From Antedon mediterranea (Eukaryota > Echinodermata > Crinoidea > Comatulida > Antedonidae), in NCBI RefSeq assembly GCF_964355755.1, contig NC_092679.1, positions 19,956,932 to 20,020,931 of the forward strand: DNA of 64,000 nt. Reading direction: 5' to 3'. Each line of letters begins with the position of its first letter. The stretch's first letter is position 1. Positions 33,229-45,350 of this stretch are shown here, piece by piece. The notes beneath the pieces were generated by a model. The model was not told where the DNA came from and did not search any database. It worked only from the letters and a program-made list of their open reading frames with translations. Both the position numbers and the translations under genes were made by a program.

Positions 33229-33590
33229 TTTTGCCAGAGACATTCACATATTAACAATTATTTACACTTGAAGCTTTTGTCTTTGTTTTAAATTTCCTGC
33301 TTTATAAGCAACCATTCCTGCTTTTTACACCATAGCTTTTGGAGGCGTGCCTTTATAACTATGCCTTTTGTTTGTTAACATCTTTGATTGGCTGATTTGT
33401 TTTATTATGTAATTTTGTGACTTATATATGTTATCCTTTGTTACAATTCTTTTCACCTGATGATGGGCTATGCCCGAAACATGTCGTTAAAATAAATCTA
33501 TATTGAGGCAGTTTTAACTTATTTGATCTTGATTTTTTTCTATATCCTGCCTATGCAGCTCTTTGATTTATATATATATATTTTTTATAT
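33229..33590 (+). mobile_element. 3' untranslated end of the Penelope-like element
   Basis: Non-coding sequence follows the GIY-YIG frame, contains the hammerhead-like motif, and passes into a TA-rich tail at about 33570-33590, typical of the 3' end of such insertions. Confidence 0.6.
33450..33492 (+). ncRNA. Hammerhead-ribozyme-like motif in the Penelope-like 3' end
   Basis: Core box CTGATGA at 33457-33463, stem II GGGC-TAT-GCCC at 33465-33475, GAAA at 33476-33479, minimal stem III AC/GT, and predicted cleavage after C33485. Bases 33486-33492 can pair with 33450-33456 apart from one mismatch, forming stem I. One unpaired base (T33464) follows the core. Hammerheads with very short stem III are established in Penelope-like elements; activity here is not shown. 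Confidence 0.55.
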
Positions 33591-33924
33591 TTTTTGTGTA
33601 AACATTTTTAGTATGTTTTCGTTCTGTGTTATTTGTTATTTGTTTTATATGACTGTAACGTACGGTTTGTACGCATATGATAACTCCACAACTGCTGTGC
33701 TGAATCAACCTTATAACGTATGACTCTTCACAGATTATAATTTAATGTCTGTTTACACAATACATTATGCATCACGAAGTGTACACAATAATCATCGTAA
33801 ATGTTTTAACGATTTCAAGTACTCGAAATTCTACCGAGTGACACAGTTAAAAGGTTAATAAGATGCAAAAAGGCCCATATATTATTATAATATATGAAAA
33901 TAATATTTGTTGACAATGTACAGT

Positions 33925-34005
33925 GCATCAGTGGGGGTGTTCCAAATAGGGGTTCTGTAACTGTGTCCATTTGACAAGGGACCCCCATCCCCCCGCGTAA
34001 TCCGG
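33925..34005. mobile_element. MITE family C fragment
   Basis: GGGTGTTCCAAATAGGGGTTC followed by GACAAGGGACCCCC fits the degenerate GGACACC-type repeat. Weakly supported. Confidence 0.3.
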
Positions 34006-34440
34006 AATTCTGTAATCCGACTCATTGTGTCTTCCTTCTTAAAAGCTTTTCGCAGATTACATAAAACGGATTAAATGCAACAATACACCATAAGGTGAAT
34101 GCTTGCTAATTAATGTTAATGTTTACAGTAAGTTATTACTTGTTGTTTTTAGGTTTCTGAATCAATCCTTAACACAATCAATCCATGGAGGTGATCAATC
34201 CAATCGTCCCTGTTCAAATAAATCCCCGCAGTGATAGTTTAGTAGCTTGATTATCTTGTTACAAGAGACAAGCTTGAATGCGAGAGGATAATCCGTTAAG
34301 TGGTGTTTCGTAAATAAGCCCACACATCTCAAAACTGCCTCACTGGCTTAAGCATCCTGCTAAGGCCTAACTCCTAAATAAACTTCCTGCTCGATTACCG
34401 TAAAATAGGCCTATCATTTGACGGGAATGTATCGAGTTAA

Positions 34441-34578
34441 ACTCTGTCTACACTATCAAAATTTATGTGACAAAACAAATGTGATCTGTGCCCATTGTGG
34501 ACACGATGATGTCATATCACTACCATACTTGGGCAAATCACAAATTGGTCAAACTAGTTTGATAGTGTGGACAGAGCT
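34441..34578 (+). mobile_element. MITE family A, copy 12, TSD TAA
   Basis: ACTCTGTCTACACTATC at the left (one base lost) and TTTGATAGTGTGGACAGAGC at the right, flanked by TAA. Confidence 0.82.
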
Positions 34579-34984
34579 TAAAATGTTAGTGACGGTCATC
34601 AAAATATATAAATCAAATTTGAATGTGTAGACAGACTTTAGGGCTACGTATACTTTAGGTTCGTCTGTACTGGAAATGATACACTAAACAACAGCATTCT
34701 TATCGCCTTTTCTTTGTAGGCCTATATTGGGGTAGAAGGTATAATTAAACGCCTAATCAAGTTAATTACAGATTCCAAGAACAAGTGAAAGGCCGCTAAT
34801 TAGACATAAAACCACTTCCGTCGTGTTTTTCTTTTTTTGTGGAACATTATTAATATATTTCGTGGAATGAAGCCACATGTTAAAAATCGACGAATTAATG
34901 CGTTTATTTTATGGTCATTATTTTAATCATCTTATTATTAATTTACTTGTAGAGAATTACCCCCCCCCCCCAACCCCCCTAGTT

Positions 34985-35165
34985 TAAAATAAACACAGTA
35001 GAACATTCTACTTTAGCACACTTTCCTATGAAACAAAATGAGGAGAAATATGCTTCAAAACGGTAACCAACCCCCTTTTGGGGGATACCTTTAAGGGTAC
35101 ACTGGGTTGATATTTTTTCTCTAACACGTCACGATCGGATTGGCTAGAAGTTTCTATACAGTAGT
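34985..35165. mobile_element. MITE family C copy
   Basis: ACAGTAGAACATTCTACTTT, then CCTATGAAACAAAATGAGG, then GGGGGATACCTTTAAGGG and TAGAAGTTTCTATACAG, collinear with 10256-10468. Confidence 0.45.
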
Positions 35166-35348
35166 CAAGTCAGTGTGTCTGATTACTGTATCCTGTAGTC
35201 CAGTAGACCTACTAAAAATACAAAGGAGAAGTAGGCTTATAAGTTGTGGCAATTGATATTTGACCGGTGGTTTAAGGTGCTTGACCCTTAGAGAAACCAC
35301 AGACCAATAAAGTAAAGAAGAAGAGCTTGAATGGAATGAATGAATGAA

Positions 35349-35562
35349 TCACAACACACACTTTCTAGGCCAAGTCTGGTTGATATACAAGTGCTAAGTC
35401 ACATCATTATGGATATGATGTGGGGATGATTCAGAAAGCACGGTAGCTCAAACACGTTATTTGTAACACACACTTTCTAGGCCAAGTCGGGTTGATAATA
35501 CAAGTGCTAAGTATGTGGGGGATGATTCAGAGAGCACAGTAGCTCCAACACGTTATTTGTCT
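35349..35562 (+). repeat. About 110 bp direct duplication
   Basis: ACACACACTTTCTAGGCCAA through AACACGTTATTTGT occurs twice in tandem. The second unit lacks about 15 bp in the middle. Confidence 0.9.
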
Positions 35563-36315
35563 GCTACCGATGATCAGAGGCCTAGATTTATTTATTGTCT
35601 GCCGTCCGTCGATGCATAATTAATATTCATACATTCATCATGAATAATACAAATTAATCATCGGAAAGTAAAGGCACATTTGATGGTCCAATTGTTACAC
35701 TGATTGGTGATGGTATTGTTGCGGTAGGCCTAACTCTTCATCGATGAGTCATTAAGGCCGGTCTTTTATACGGCGGATAATACTGGATATCCGAATTGGT
35801 GAGACAGTAGAATAGCTCTATCGTATCATTATGTTGTTATCTGTTTTTTAGGAAGTGAAAACATAACATTAGCTCTTGTCTGTAAAACTTACTGACGTAG
35901 GTGGATCTTAAGTGCATGTCATTGCTGGAAAGTGTGAGTTAATAGATAATATAGGCATAATACACAAAATATTATTGTTTCTTTGATGATTAGATACGTT
36001 TGACGTCACACACGTTTTAATAGCACTGTTTTCTTTGCATTAATTTACACTGTTAAAATAAATTTTAAAAACATCGTTCTACCAATTATGGAAATAAATG
36101 TATAATTATTATTGTATTATTCGTATTGTGTTATTGTTTTTTAGCTCTTCTCTCAATTTCTGGACGATTTTTATTTAATAAATTGAAATTGATAATACTT
36201 TTAATAATAATTCATAACAATGTTTTTAAATCGTTATACAATACACCGAATAATCGCCAGTGCTATTTTAAAATACTGTATTGTAAAAAAGTTTGTTGCC
36301 GCCCTCTATAAACTT

Positions 36316-36367
36316 TGTGGGCGGAGCTAGCTTGAGTGGGAAAAGCGTGTCGGTAGTTCATTTGCAT
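36316..36367 (+). promoter_or_regulatory. Candidate RHOU-type promoter elements (GC box and octamer)
   Basis: A GGGCGG box lies near 36319 and a consensus octamer ATTTGCAT at 36360-36367, about 340-390 bp upstream of the start codon. No TATA box is obvious at a fixed spacing. The assignment rests only on motif identity and position. Confidence 0.3.
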
Positions 36368-36707
36368 GTAAACGAAAAGTCACCGAGTTCCTGGTTTCGG
36401 AACTGTCGGTGAATTTTAAAGCACAAGTGTTCCTCGTTTTGAAGTTAGTTGTAAAGTTTACTCACTAGTAAGAGGACCGGTGTTTTTTTTAACCAAATTA
36501 TTATTAATTAGAAAACCGGTAGCTTTTCTCATAGGATTTTATAATTGCTTTACACATTCTTCTTGGATATTTAACTTTGTAGTGTTGAAGCGTGTGGTGC
36601 TTTTTTTGACTTGTTAGAAATCCAACCACACCGCCAATCAAGTTCAAGTAGAAGTCATTGTTAGAAGAGATGCTGGCAGGTCTTGCATATTAATTAAATA
36701 ACATCAA

Positions 36708-39700
36708 ATGGTTTTAACAAGTTGTACTAAAGATTTTCGAGACTTACATTCGACTCGTTGCAAAGCAATGCCTCCGTACGTACAAGCTTCAAATGGTGAT
36801 AATAATTGGATTTGTAATGAAAAGAAGTTGGTGATGGCTAATGAGAAACTCAAGGAATTAGAATCGCAGACAGCAGCAGACGAGAAGGTTGAAAGGACAG
36901 TAAAATGCGTCTTGCTAGGCGATGGTGCTGTAGGCAAGACTAGCCTAGTTGTGAGCTACACTACAAATGGGTACCCTACAGAATATGTACCAACAGCATT
37001 TGATAATTATTCAGGTAAGACTACTGCTTGCATAAAAACTAAAATTGTATTATACTAACATAGGCCTAGCCTAGGCCTTTTTCATTTGTGGAATATTAAA
37101 ATTACAGTACAGGTTTTTTATTTATTATTTCTTATGCCAAACTATTATATTGTAGAATTAACTCTATGGAGTACATGGGGAGGACTTTGTGGGTGTTGTT
37201 GAGAAAAATACAGAACCGAGACCTAATGTCTGACTTAATGAATTTAACCGCCAATGTCTATACAATTATAATTATTAATGGGAAAAGTTCGCACTCAGGT
37301 TATACCTCTTTAGCATTAACTCCAACATACATCTATTGAAATTAAGTTTGTCCCTGGAACGCGACCTGTTAACGACACGGTTGGATGCTGGAGGACCAGC
37401 AGCGAGAGGTGGTGTTTTAGCCCTAACCTTGACTGCCAAATGACCTAAAAACTTAAGCCTTGGGCTTTTATCTCTCTAAATCCACACATATTTTTAATAT
37501 TTTGTTTTCATTTATTTTTGTAGTTGTATTAAAAGTAGACAGTCAGCCAGTAAAATTTCAACTTTGTGACACAGCCGGACAGGTAAGAAAACAAAAATTA
37601 AGGACATTTTTTAATTTAAAAGTACCAATAGTGTTGAACAAGTTGACACATTTGGTAAAAAGAAGGGGAAGTGGGGGTTGGGAAGAGTTAATTAAATCAC
37701 TAATTGGCGTAATATTATTATGTAAACAACCCTATCGATAACCATACCCTTTTTAGTCTACTAATAAAACATCACTTTCAAATGATACCAAGCATCGATC
37801 CAAAAACAAAATATCACACCCACCACAGTGTTTATACACACCGTCATTCTATTCATCGGCCAGAAATTTGATAACTTTTGCAGACTATTGAGATGGAAAA
37901 TAGTGTGGCGTTAATCCGACGATTATTGATTTATCTTGTTACACGAACCTTGATGTTGCATATTTCATACAAAGCCAAATACAGTCAAGCCAGCTTAACT
38001 GGTTACGTATAATATTTATAGTTATCAAATTGCAACAAAGCATTCCACATGATTTCAACCATAATTGGATAAAAATTCTAGGATTAAGAAAATTATTATA
38101 ATAAGAGTGAAACTTGCACCATTTTTGGTCATTTAAAAGAAATGTATAAAAATTGAAAACGTCACAAAAATGTTAAGCCAATTGTATGCTTCATTGGAAG
38201 GTGTTAAAATCCAGATGTAGAATTAGGAAGTACAGTGTGGTAATGGTATGTCAACATAGCACCTGGTCGTATGGTAGACTTGCTTTTAATTATTTCTAAA
38301 AAAATCACTGTTACTCTAATAAAATTGTATATACAAATTCCGTCTATCAATTTATAAAGATTCAATAAAACCTGAAAGGGCTTCAGATGTGCTGTAACAT
38401 TAATAATAATAATGACCTTTGTGGTCAATTAAACCAGTGACCTATATCTTTGACCACCATGGGTTAAATTGACACAGATGCCTGTTACAATCAAGATGAA
38501 TCTGGGATTATAGCACTTCAATTTTCTGTTTAGTATTACAATACAATATAATGAATTAATTTAAATTACTTTATACTGTATGGGTGATATACTGTAATAA
38601 TGAGATTTTGACACAATCAGCTGTAGTGTATAAGAATTTTTTTTTTCAAAAAGTGCCTTAAAAATTACACCACTGAATGCATTAAAATTGTCATTGATTT
38701 TGTATACCGTATATAGTATTTTACCAGGTGTAACTCAAATCACAGGAAATATTTAATAATTAGTTTGACCACAATTACCACAAATAAACAGCATAATAAT
38801 AGGACGATGATGTCAGGGTGGTCCCCATAGCAAATAATTACCATTAATGATTACTACACCAGTAATGGCAGAAGGTCAAACCATGGTGTAACAAAAAATT
38901 ATAATCATATGCGACCTTCGGTAACACAGAACACAGTTTACATTAATTGAAAGCATATTAACAAACGTACAGTACAGTATAGCAGTATTAAGTATATTGG
39001 GTCTATTCCATGAGAGCAAAGAATTTAGTTAAAAAAAATTATTAACAATATGTACAGCAGTATGGTGGACTGTAATCTTCGGATATTTTGTTCACCAAAA
39101 TACTATTAAATTTTAGGTCTATTCCATGAGAGAAAGACCAGAATTTAGTGCAAAAAAAAAGTTTATTAACAATATGTATGGTGTCATTTCTGTTCATAAT
39201 CTTCAGATCTTTTCTTCACCAAAATACTATTAAATTTTATTATGCTAGATTACTTACTGCCATTTTGGGGTTATTCACTGTTGTTAAACTTGACTGCCGT
39301 TGGGCTTTCCATTCTCATTGCCAGGTTTCCCATACAGCAACAAAAGCGTCTCAAAACGCATGACTTACTAAATATTGTCTGAGGCCACGTTGCCTTAACT
39401 TCCATAATTCATGCCACACAAAGGTGCAAATACTGCGATGCTCCAAGCTAAATATACAACAAAACATAATCCTTTTATGAATACAACTAATTTCCTAAAT
39501 TTATACAAAGAACAAACTTTTAAATGGGTTCAAATTTTGGCTTTCTTTTTATGGATTTTTTTCCTAATGTAATGGTGTTTGGTGTATATTTCATGATGTC
39601 TGGTTATAAAGCACTTGAACCATAAACCACAATTTACTATTGAACATAGCTAATTCAATAAAAAAAATCACTAAATTGTAATAATAATGAAAAATTTACA

Positions 39701-40551
39701 GTTATAAGAACATTGCACTACAGTCTGCTGTACAGTACATATTAGAATTACATTTTAAAAAATGGTAATAAAAACTAAAAATTAAATATGACCGAATCAT
39801 ACATAAAACAATCTTTGTTTGATATGGTACACTCTACTACCATGCTAAATCGTACATAGATTTAATAAGATTCATTGAGATGTTGTAACAGATGGTATGT
39901 TTTTGCGTTGAGCCTCTAAGGATTTATATCAATATTCAATTCAAATACATTCAAAGTCTTATCAGTCACATTCTATATGTAAAACTAGAAGATAATAAAA
40001 ATTGATGGGTTTATCTGCAAAACAAAAGAAAAAATGATGCTTTGTGTTGAGTAACAAGAGTTTATGAATAAATATTGTTTTTTGTTTTTGTCTTGCAGGA
40101 TGATTTTGATACATTACGGCCGCTATGTTACCCGCAAACGGACGTGTTTCTGTTATGCTTTAGTGTTGTTTCACCGACATCGTACACAAACGTCCTAGAA
40201 AAATGGTTTCCAGAGGTACATCGGCATTGCCCGAAAACGCCAATTATTTTAGTAGGAACGCAATGCGACTTAAGAACTGATGTAAACATCTTAATAGACT
40301 TAGCCAAAAACAATGAACGGCCCGTAACGGAGGCCGAGGCAGCTCAAAGAGCAAAGATGATGAACGCGGTGTCGTATTTAGAATGTTCAGCATTAACGCA
40401 ACACAACATGAAAGAAGTGTTTGACGCAGCGATGTTGTCTGCGCTTAAAATCACAGAACCGCCGAAGAGGAAAAGCAAATTAGGCAAAAAATACTTAAAA
40501 GCGCAGAAACAAAAACCATCTGTTTGGAAAAAACTGTGTTGTATTGTATGA
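36708..40551 (+). CDS. RHOU: Atypical Rho GTPase of the RHOU/RHOV (Wrch/Chp) type; 3 exons, 272 aa
   Basis: Coding exons are 36708-37014, 37524-37582 and 40099-40551, with introns of 509 bp and 2.5 kb; GT-AG borders and phases agree. An in-frame TAA at 36699-36701 just upstream supports the ATG at 36708. Guanine-nucleotide motifs: P-loop GDGAVGKTS at 71-79, switch I YVPTAFDN (T96), DTAGQ at 118-122, GTQCDL at 175-180 and CSAL at 218-221. The C-terminus is a basic stretch followed by LCCIV. Family knowledge: RHOU/RHOV end in CCFV, are palmitoylated rather than prenylated, carry N-terminal extensions, and act through PAK and polarity effectors on adhesion and actin. Here the extension before the GTPase fold is about 62 residues and contains no obvious PxxP proline cluster. 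RHOU and RHOV are not separable by eye; CDC42 and RAC are excluded by the tail and by the [17 protein letters not shown] region. Confidence 0.93.
38999..39240 (+). repeat. 117 bp direct duplication in RHOU intron 2
   Basis: GGTCTATTCCATGAGAG through CACCAAAATACTATTAAATT occurs at about 39000 and again at 39116, with scattered differences. Confidence 0.9.
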
Positions 40552-41420
40552 GATAAACGAGAAATTCTGGATGCAATTTACGTCATCTTCATCTACATTC
40601 CAAGTAGAATATTGATACAAAGCGTGTAACGAATGTGATGATTTTATTGACATTACACTAGTGGCGTGGAAGAAGTACTGTAGAAGCTCTACACTAGTGA
40701 TGCGGAAGAAGTGCTGAATCGTCCACAGGAATTAAAAAATTGGTACAAACATGATGAAAAACTATGCAAAGGATCGTACTGTACCTAGAGATTTGGCAGT
40801 TCTGTCTGTCTGTCTGTTATGTCCATTTATCGGAGAACTATCCTTAAGACTTTCAAAAACGGATTCTGATTGGACCAAACAAACAGATCTATAAATCCAA
40901 AACATTTTAAAAACTATTTTGAATAATATAATGAAATGGATTGCAATTTTTATTAAACGTTGAAGATTTGTTGTTAGTTTGAACAAAATTGTAAACAATC
41001 GGATATATCAACAAATGTTTTGTACATTTGAGGCCTATTGTAAATTAATATTTGAGCTTGTATATATGTTTAAAAGATATAAGATTTATTTATTTTGTGG
41101 GAACTAGAATATTGTAAATTATGTATGTGTACAAAATAAGGGAATGAACATAGGGGTTGATTCTCATTTTAAGTGGGAACGAAACGTTGTTTTAAGAGGA
41201 AAGGTTTTTGATTACTATGTAATTAAATTTATCCATTTTAAAAACTTTTATAAGAATTATGAAACTCCAAGTTACTGTATTGTTAAATGACAGTAATATT
41301 ATCTATAATTACTTTCGTTCTTATTTAGAAACCAAGTTCGTAAATACCGACATGGCGCGGTGTGTTGTCGTCTTTATGTTCGTATCGAAGCATTAAATAA
41401 AAGTGCATTGTTTTACAGAT
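40552..41420 (+). terminator. 3' UTR and poly(A) signal of the RHOU-type gene
   Basis: After the TGA stop there is no further coding sequence. An AATAAA hexamer at 41396-41401 is followed by a short downstream stretch with GT-rich sequence (to about 41455), giving a predicted 3' UTR of about 0.85 kb. Cleavage probably falls near 41415-41420. Confidence 0.5.
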
Positions 41421-42304
41421 GAATTGTTGAGTTCAAAGTCTTTTGTTTGTTTGTCTGGCGGCTCGGAGTGAATGAAGAAACTACACGAACGGAACAAATC
41501 ACTTTCAATCATAATAAAGGTGACCTAATAATAGAAGAACTTAGCAATACAAACAAATATGAACTTATATTTGAAAATCCTTTCAAGTATTTTACAACCA
41601 ATTTGAAAAAGGTTATCTAATAATTCTCTCTATCTCTCAAAAAAAATTCTCTCGGCTAATATTCAAAGCCATCGATGATGCTTACTATTTTTAGTGAACA
41701 CACTTTTATACATTGATTGTGGGAAGGTTAAATTCAGTTTGAAGACCAAACGGAACCAGAGTTTGAAAGTTGAGTACAACAATTCCCAACTGTGCTAATA
41801 AAATGGAATAGATACTCCTATCCACCCATTTCTACAAGACCTAGAATAAATTCGGAAATGAGTTTTGTGGTTAGTACCACTTTAAAAGCTAAACAAACTA
41901 ACTTTCAAGTATTGTGTACTTAGTAACCGCTTCACAAATCAATTCCTAAATACTCGCGGCCATACATAACAATGTCAATAAGATGTACACGCACAGACTA
42001 AACCAACTAGAGTATGCTTTCCCATAGTGTTTGTGAACTATAATGCTAAACCATCCATATAAATTGTGAAGGACAGAATATTTTTTGATTGGTATGGTAG
42101 GCCATGTATACTTCCCTCTGCCAATCTTGGCATACACACAACGTGGGAGAATTGACTACAGCAGGTTGTTACAGGATTGAGGTACCTTCCGAGATAAAAG
42201 GAAATAGGAAGTATTAAATTAATATTATCTTGTATGATTGCACTGCAGAGATACAGATAATATAAGGGATGATATAAGTCAATCATGGAGGTATATACCT
42301 CCAT

Positions 42305-43107
42305 AGCCCCTTTCTTACCGATGTGTCTGCAATATACCGGTACAGTGCTGGCGTCGTGCCGGTATCGTTACCGGCATATACCCATTCTCATCGGACTATC
42401 GTGCCGGAAATATAACCGGTATATACCGGCTTTCTCTGAGAAAGGAGTCGGGCATATTCGGCCAATAAAAAGTCTCTTTATTGTTATTATTTTTGTCTAG
42501 GGATATATGGCGGCGAATGTTAGGTTACAGATTATTATCTTCCTTTATAGCATATTTATGCAATACATGCTATGTACAGTATATTGTGCATATATTATAC
42601 AGGTAGGCCTACAGCAATTAATTAGCCGTCATCGGCAATCTGTAAAACACCTTAGAAGGCTGTACAATTTACTAGGCGACGAAGGGTCAGGCTAGTTGTT
42701 AGGCACCAACAAAGAGCTATATGGCCTAGGCCTGCTATAGATTATGCTACAAATTTCTTCTTGTCCCCTTATTTTAAGCAGCTCTCTTATCTCATTATCC
42801 CTCCAGTTCGACATTATTATTGTTAATTGAATTGAATCGGCGCCAAAGTGATACACTTGACCGCGCAAGGTGTCTGAAGTCTCGGCAGGGAACCCCGGAA
42901 TATAACGGCGTTACGTTCTCATAGAATGCCCGTCTGGCATTGCGGGGAATATCCCTAGATTATTACTAGGTCTAAAGCAGGTCATGTCGATGCCGGCATG
43001 GTGCCGGCATGATGCCAAGACGACCCGTTCTCACAGAAAACCATACCGGCATGGTAATGGTATATTCCCGCAATATTCCTGGCACTCAGCTCTGTGAGAA
43101 AGGGGCT
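42305..43107. mobile_element. Non-autonomous DNA transposon (family F), 803 bp, TSD CAT
   Basis: AGCCCCTTTCTTACCG at the left mirrors CTGTGAGAAAGGGGCT at the right; both sides are flanked by CAT. Subterminal regions are full of CCGGTAT/ATACCGG and GCCGG words. The interior has no transposase frame. The superfamily is not assigned. Confidence 0.7.
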
Positions 43108-44494
43108 CATGAGTCCATAATAAAGCAAGGAATAGGTGGTTGTCACATGAAGGAAATTTTCCTCCATGGTTGTCATAAAGCGAGTATTTGGCTAAAATTT
43201 AGCTGTATGCAAAGACCGAAATAAGATTTTATGTTAAGTACCCTTCCTTGACATTCTTTATGATTCTAACTATGCAAAAGAAATATTCTCTTCCAGAATA
43301 CTAGTGCGGACGTAGTTAATAACAAGATCTCACAATCATCTACTTTTAGTTTTACTGGTAAAAGTAGAGAGAGGCTTCTCAATGTGAAAATTGAGATGAG
43401 TAGATGGACACTAAAGCTATAGGGTGCAAGAAATTTTGACTGGTTTTCTTGATCATACCATAGAAAAATAAACCAATTCCTCCTTAATCATCCACCTCCA
43501 CCCAGTAGCCTACCACATTGAATCCTGATAGCTATAAAGATAAGGGTCCGGACTTAATTGTATTATCTCCTATGATTTCCATGTTACACACAAGATATAG
43601 GCCTCAAGCTAGGCCTCAAGTGTCTCCCATTCCAGGATACAGTTAACACAAAGGGAAGTATTAAATTTCATTATCTCCCATTCAGAGCAGGAAGTAAACC
43701 AAGGCCTAGAGGCTCTACAAACAGAGGATTCTGAGAGTGTTTACTTATTATATGATTTGATGAACAAGTTCATGGTGCAATGTTGTAATATTATGTTATA
43801 TTAAAACCAAGCTGCAAGATGTATAAAATAAACATTTTGGCACACATGACATTTCATATGTATAAAAATAAAAAAATTAAAATTAATTTGTGCACCTCGA
43901 TTGGCACATAGCCGCGTGGAGGGAACACATCCGAAAATATTAGAAATTGATTATTGAGATAATTTAACTAGACATATTCATAGTTTGCACGTATTTACAT
44001 AATTTATGCAAATAAATACAAAGATGTATGCAAATTACAAGATGAGAACCAATCACGTGCATCCATGGGTAAACAAGAAATGTACTATTTTTGGAAGCAT
44101 TTAACAATTCTGGTATACTGTAGCAAAACAGGATTTTGAACCACTAAAAACAGTGCCCCTGTTGTTTCTCTTGTTTATATATATTAACTGTATATAACTG
44201 TACTGTTAATTTTTTATACAATCTGAACTATAAATCAATTGATTTTATCTTCAAAACCACATAGTTTCAAGTCCTATTTGATTGACAATATCTAATCTAT
44301 GACAAATGAATTTGTCTAAACCACAGATAGCTAACTGTCAATCATAACGGTGACATTAACGCATGACTGTTTGCAACATTTCCTTTGAAATTCTGTGAAA
44401 AAATTAAAACTATTACAAGAGCTTTTCCAAATAAAAAATCACATTAAAAAAATACATAAGTAAATACGTAGGTTGTGTGTTTAACTATCCACCA

Positions 44495-44563
44495 ATTGCA
44501 TAAACTAATTGCATAAACTAATTGCATAAACTAATTGCATAAACTAATTGCATAAACTAATTG
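44495..44563 (+). repeat. 13 bp minisatellite, 5 units
   Basis: ATTGCATAAACTA repeated from 44495 without change. Confidence 0.97.
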
Positions 44564-45185
44564 ATACTGTATCTTTGTGGGAACACTTATTTCCATATGC
44601 AAGTTTAAAAAAAAAAAAATTAACAATTACGCTATTGTAATTTGCTTGTTCCAAATTTGCAATTTTTCTATCCGGATCTCCAACCAAAAAAAAAATTACA
44701 TTTTGCAAATTGCAAATGGTCCACATTTTATAGGGTCTTAAAATAAATAAGTACTCAATATTATGAAAATGGTCCAAAATATATTAATCCGCACCCACCC
44801 ACCTAAAATCCTGCGTACGGAGGTGAGATGTATGGATAATTTAACAAACAAGGTACCAAAATGATACCAAAATTATGCATCTGTTAAAACATAAAAATAA
44901 CCCAGTACCTACCACCAATACAAACAAATTATAAAGACATTATACTAAAGGCTTATATATTTCTTGGAAAATTTGTCAAGTACCAGTTTGTGCTTTGGCT
45001 ATCTTCCAATAACATAATCCATGATTAATAAAATACTAGGTTATCCATATGCAGAAATATTATTAATTTATTATAGTGTAAAGTGCAAAATATATATTAT
45101 AGGTAAAGATAATAAGATTCATTACTAATATTGTAATCACAAAGGGTAGGGGGAAGGGAGGAAATGGGAGAGACGGTATTTATTC

Positions 45186-45350
45186 AGGGGAGATACTTAT
45201 GGGGAGGGTGTATATTTATGGGGGAGGGGTATATTTATGGGAGAGGGGGTATATTTATGGGGGAAGGGTATATTTTTTGGGGAAGTGTATATTTATGGGG
45301 GAGGGGTATATTTATGGGTGAGGGGTATATTTATGGGGGAGTGGGTATCA
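45186..45350 (+). repeat. G-rich minisatellite of about 19-22 bp units
   Basis: GGGGAGGGGTATATTTATGG and close variants are repeated about 8 times. The open frame over it is an artefact. Confidence 0.9.

Larger units (their letters stand above)
28740..36300. other. Intergenic region between INTS7 and the RHOU-type gene
   Basis: The two genes are divergent with about 8 kb between start codons. The region holds family D, A and C elements, the Harbinger-like element and the Penelope-like fragments annotated below. Between these I see only AT-rich unique sequence and no host gene. Confidence 0.65.
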
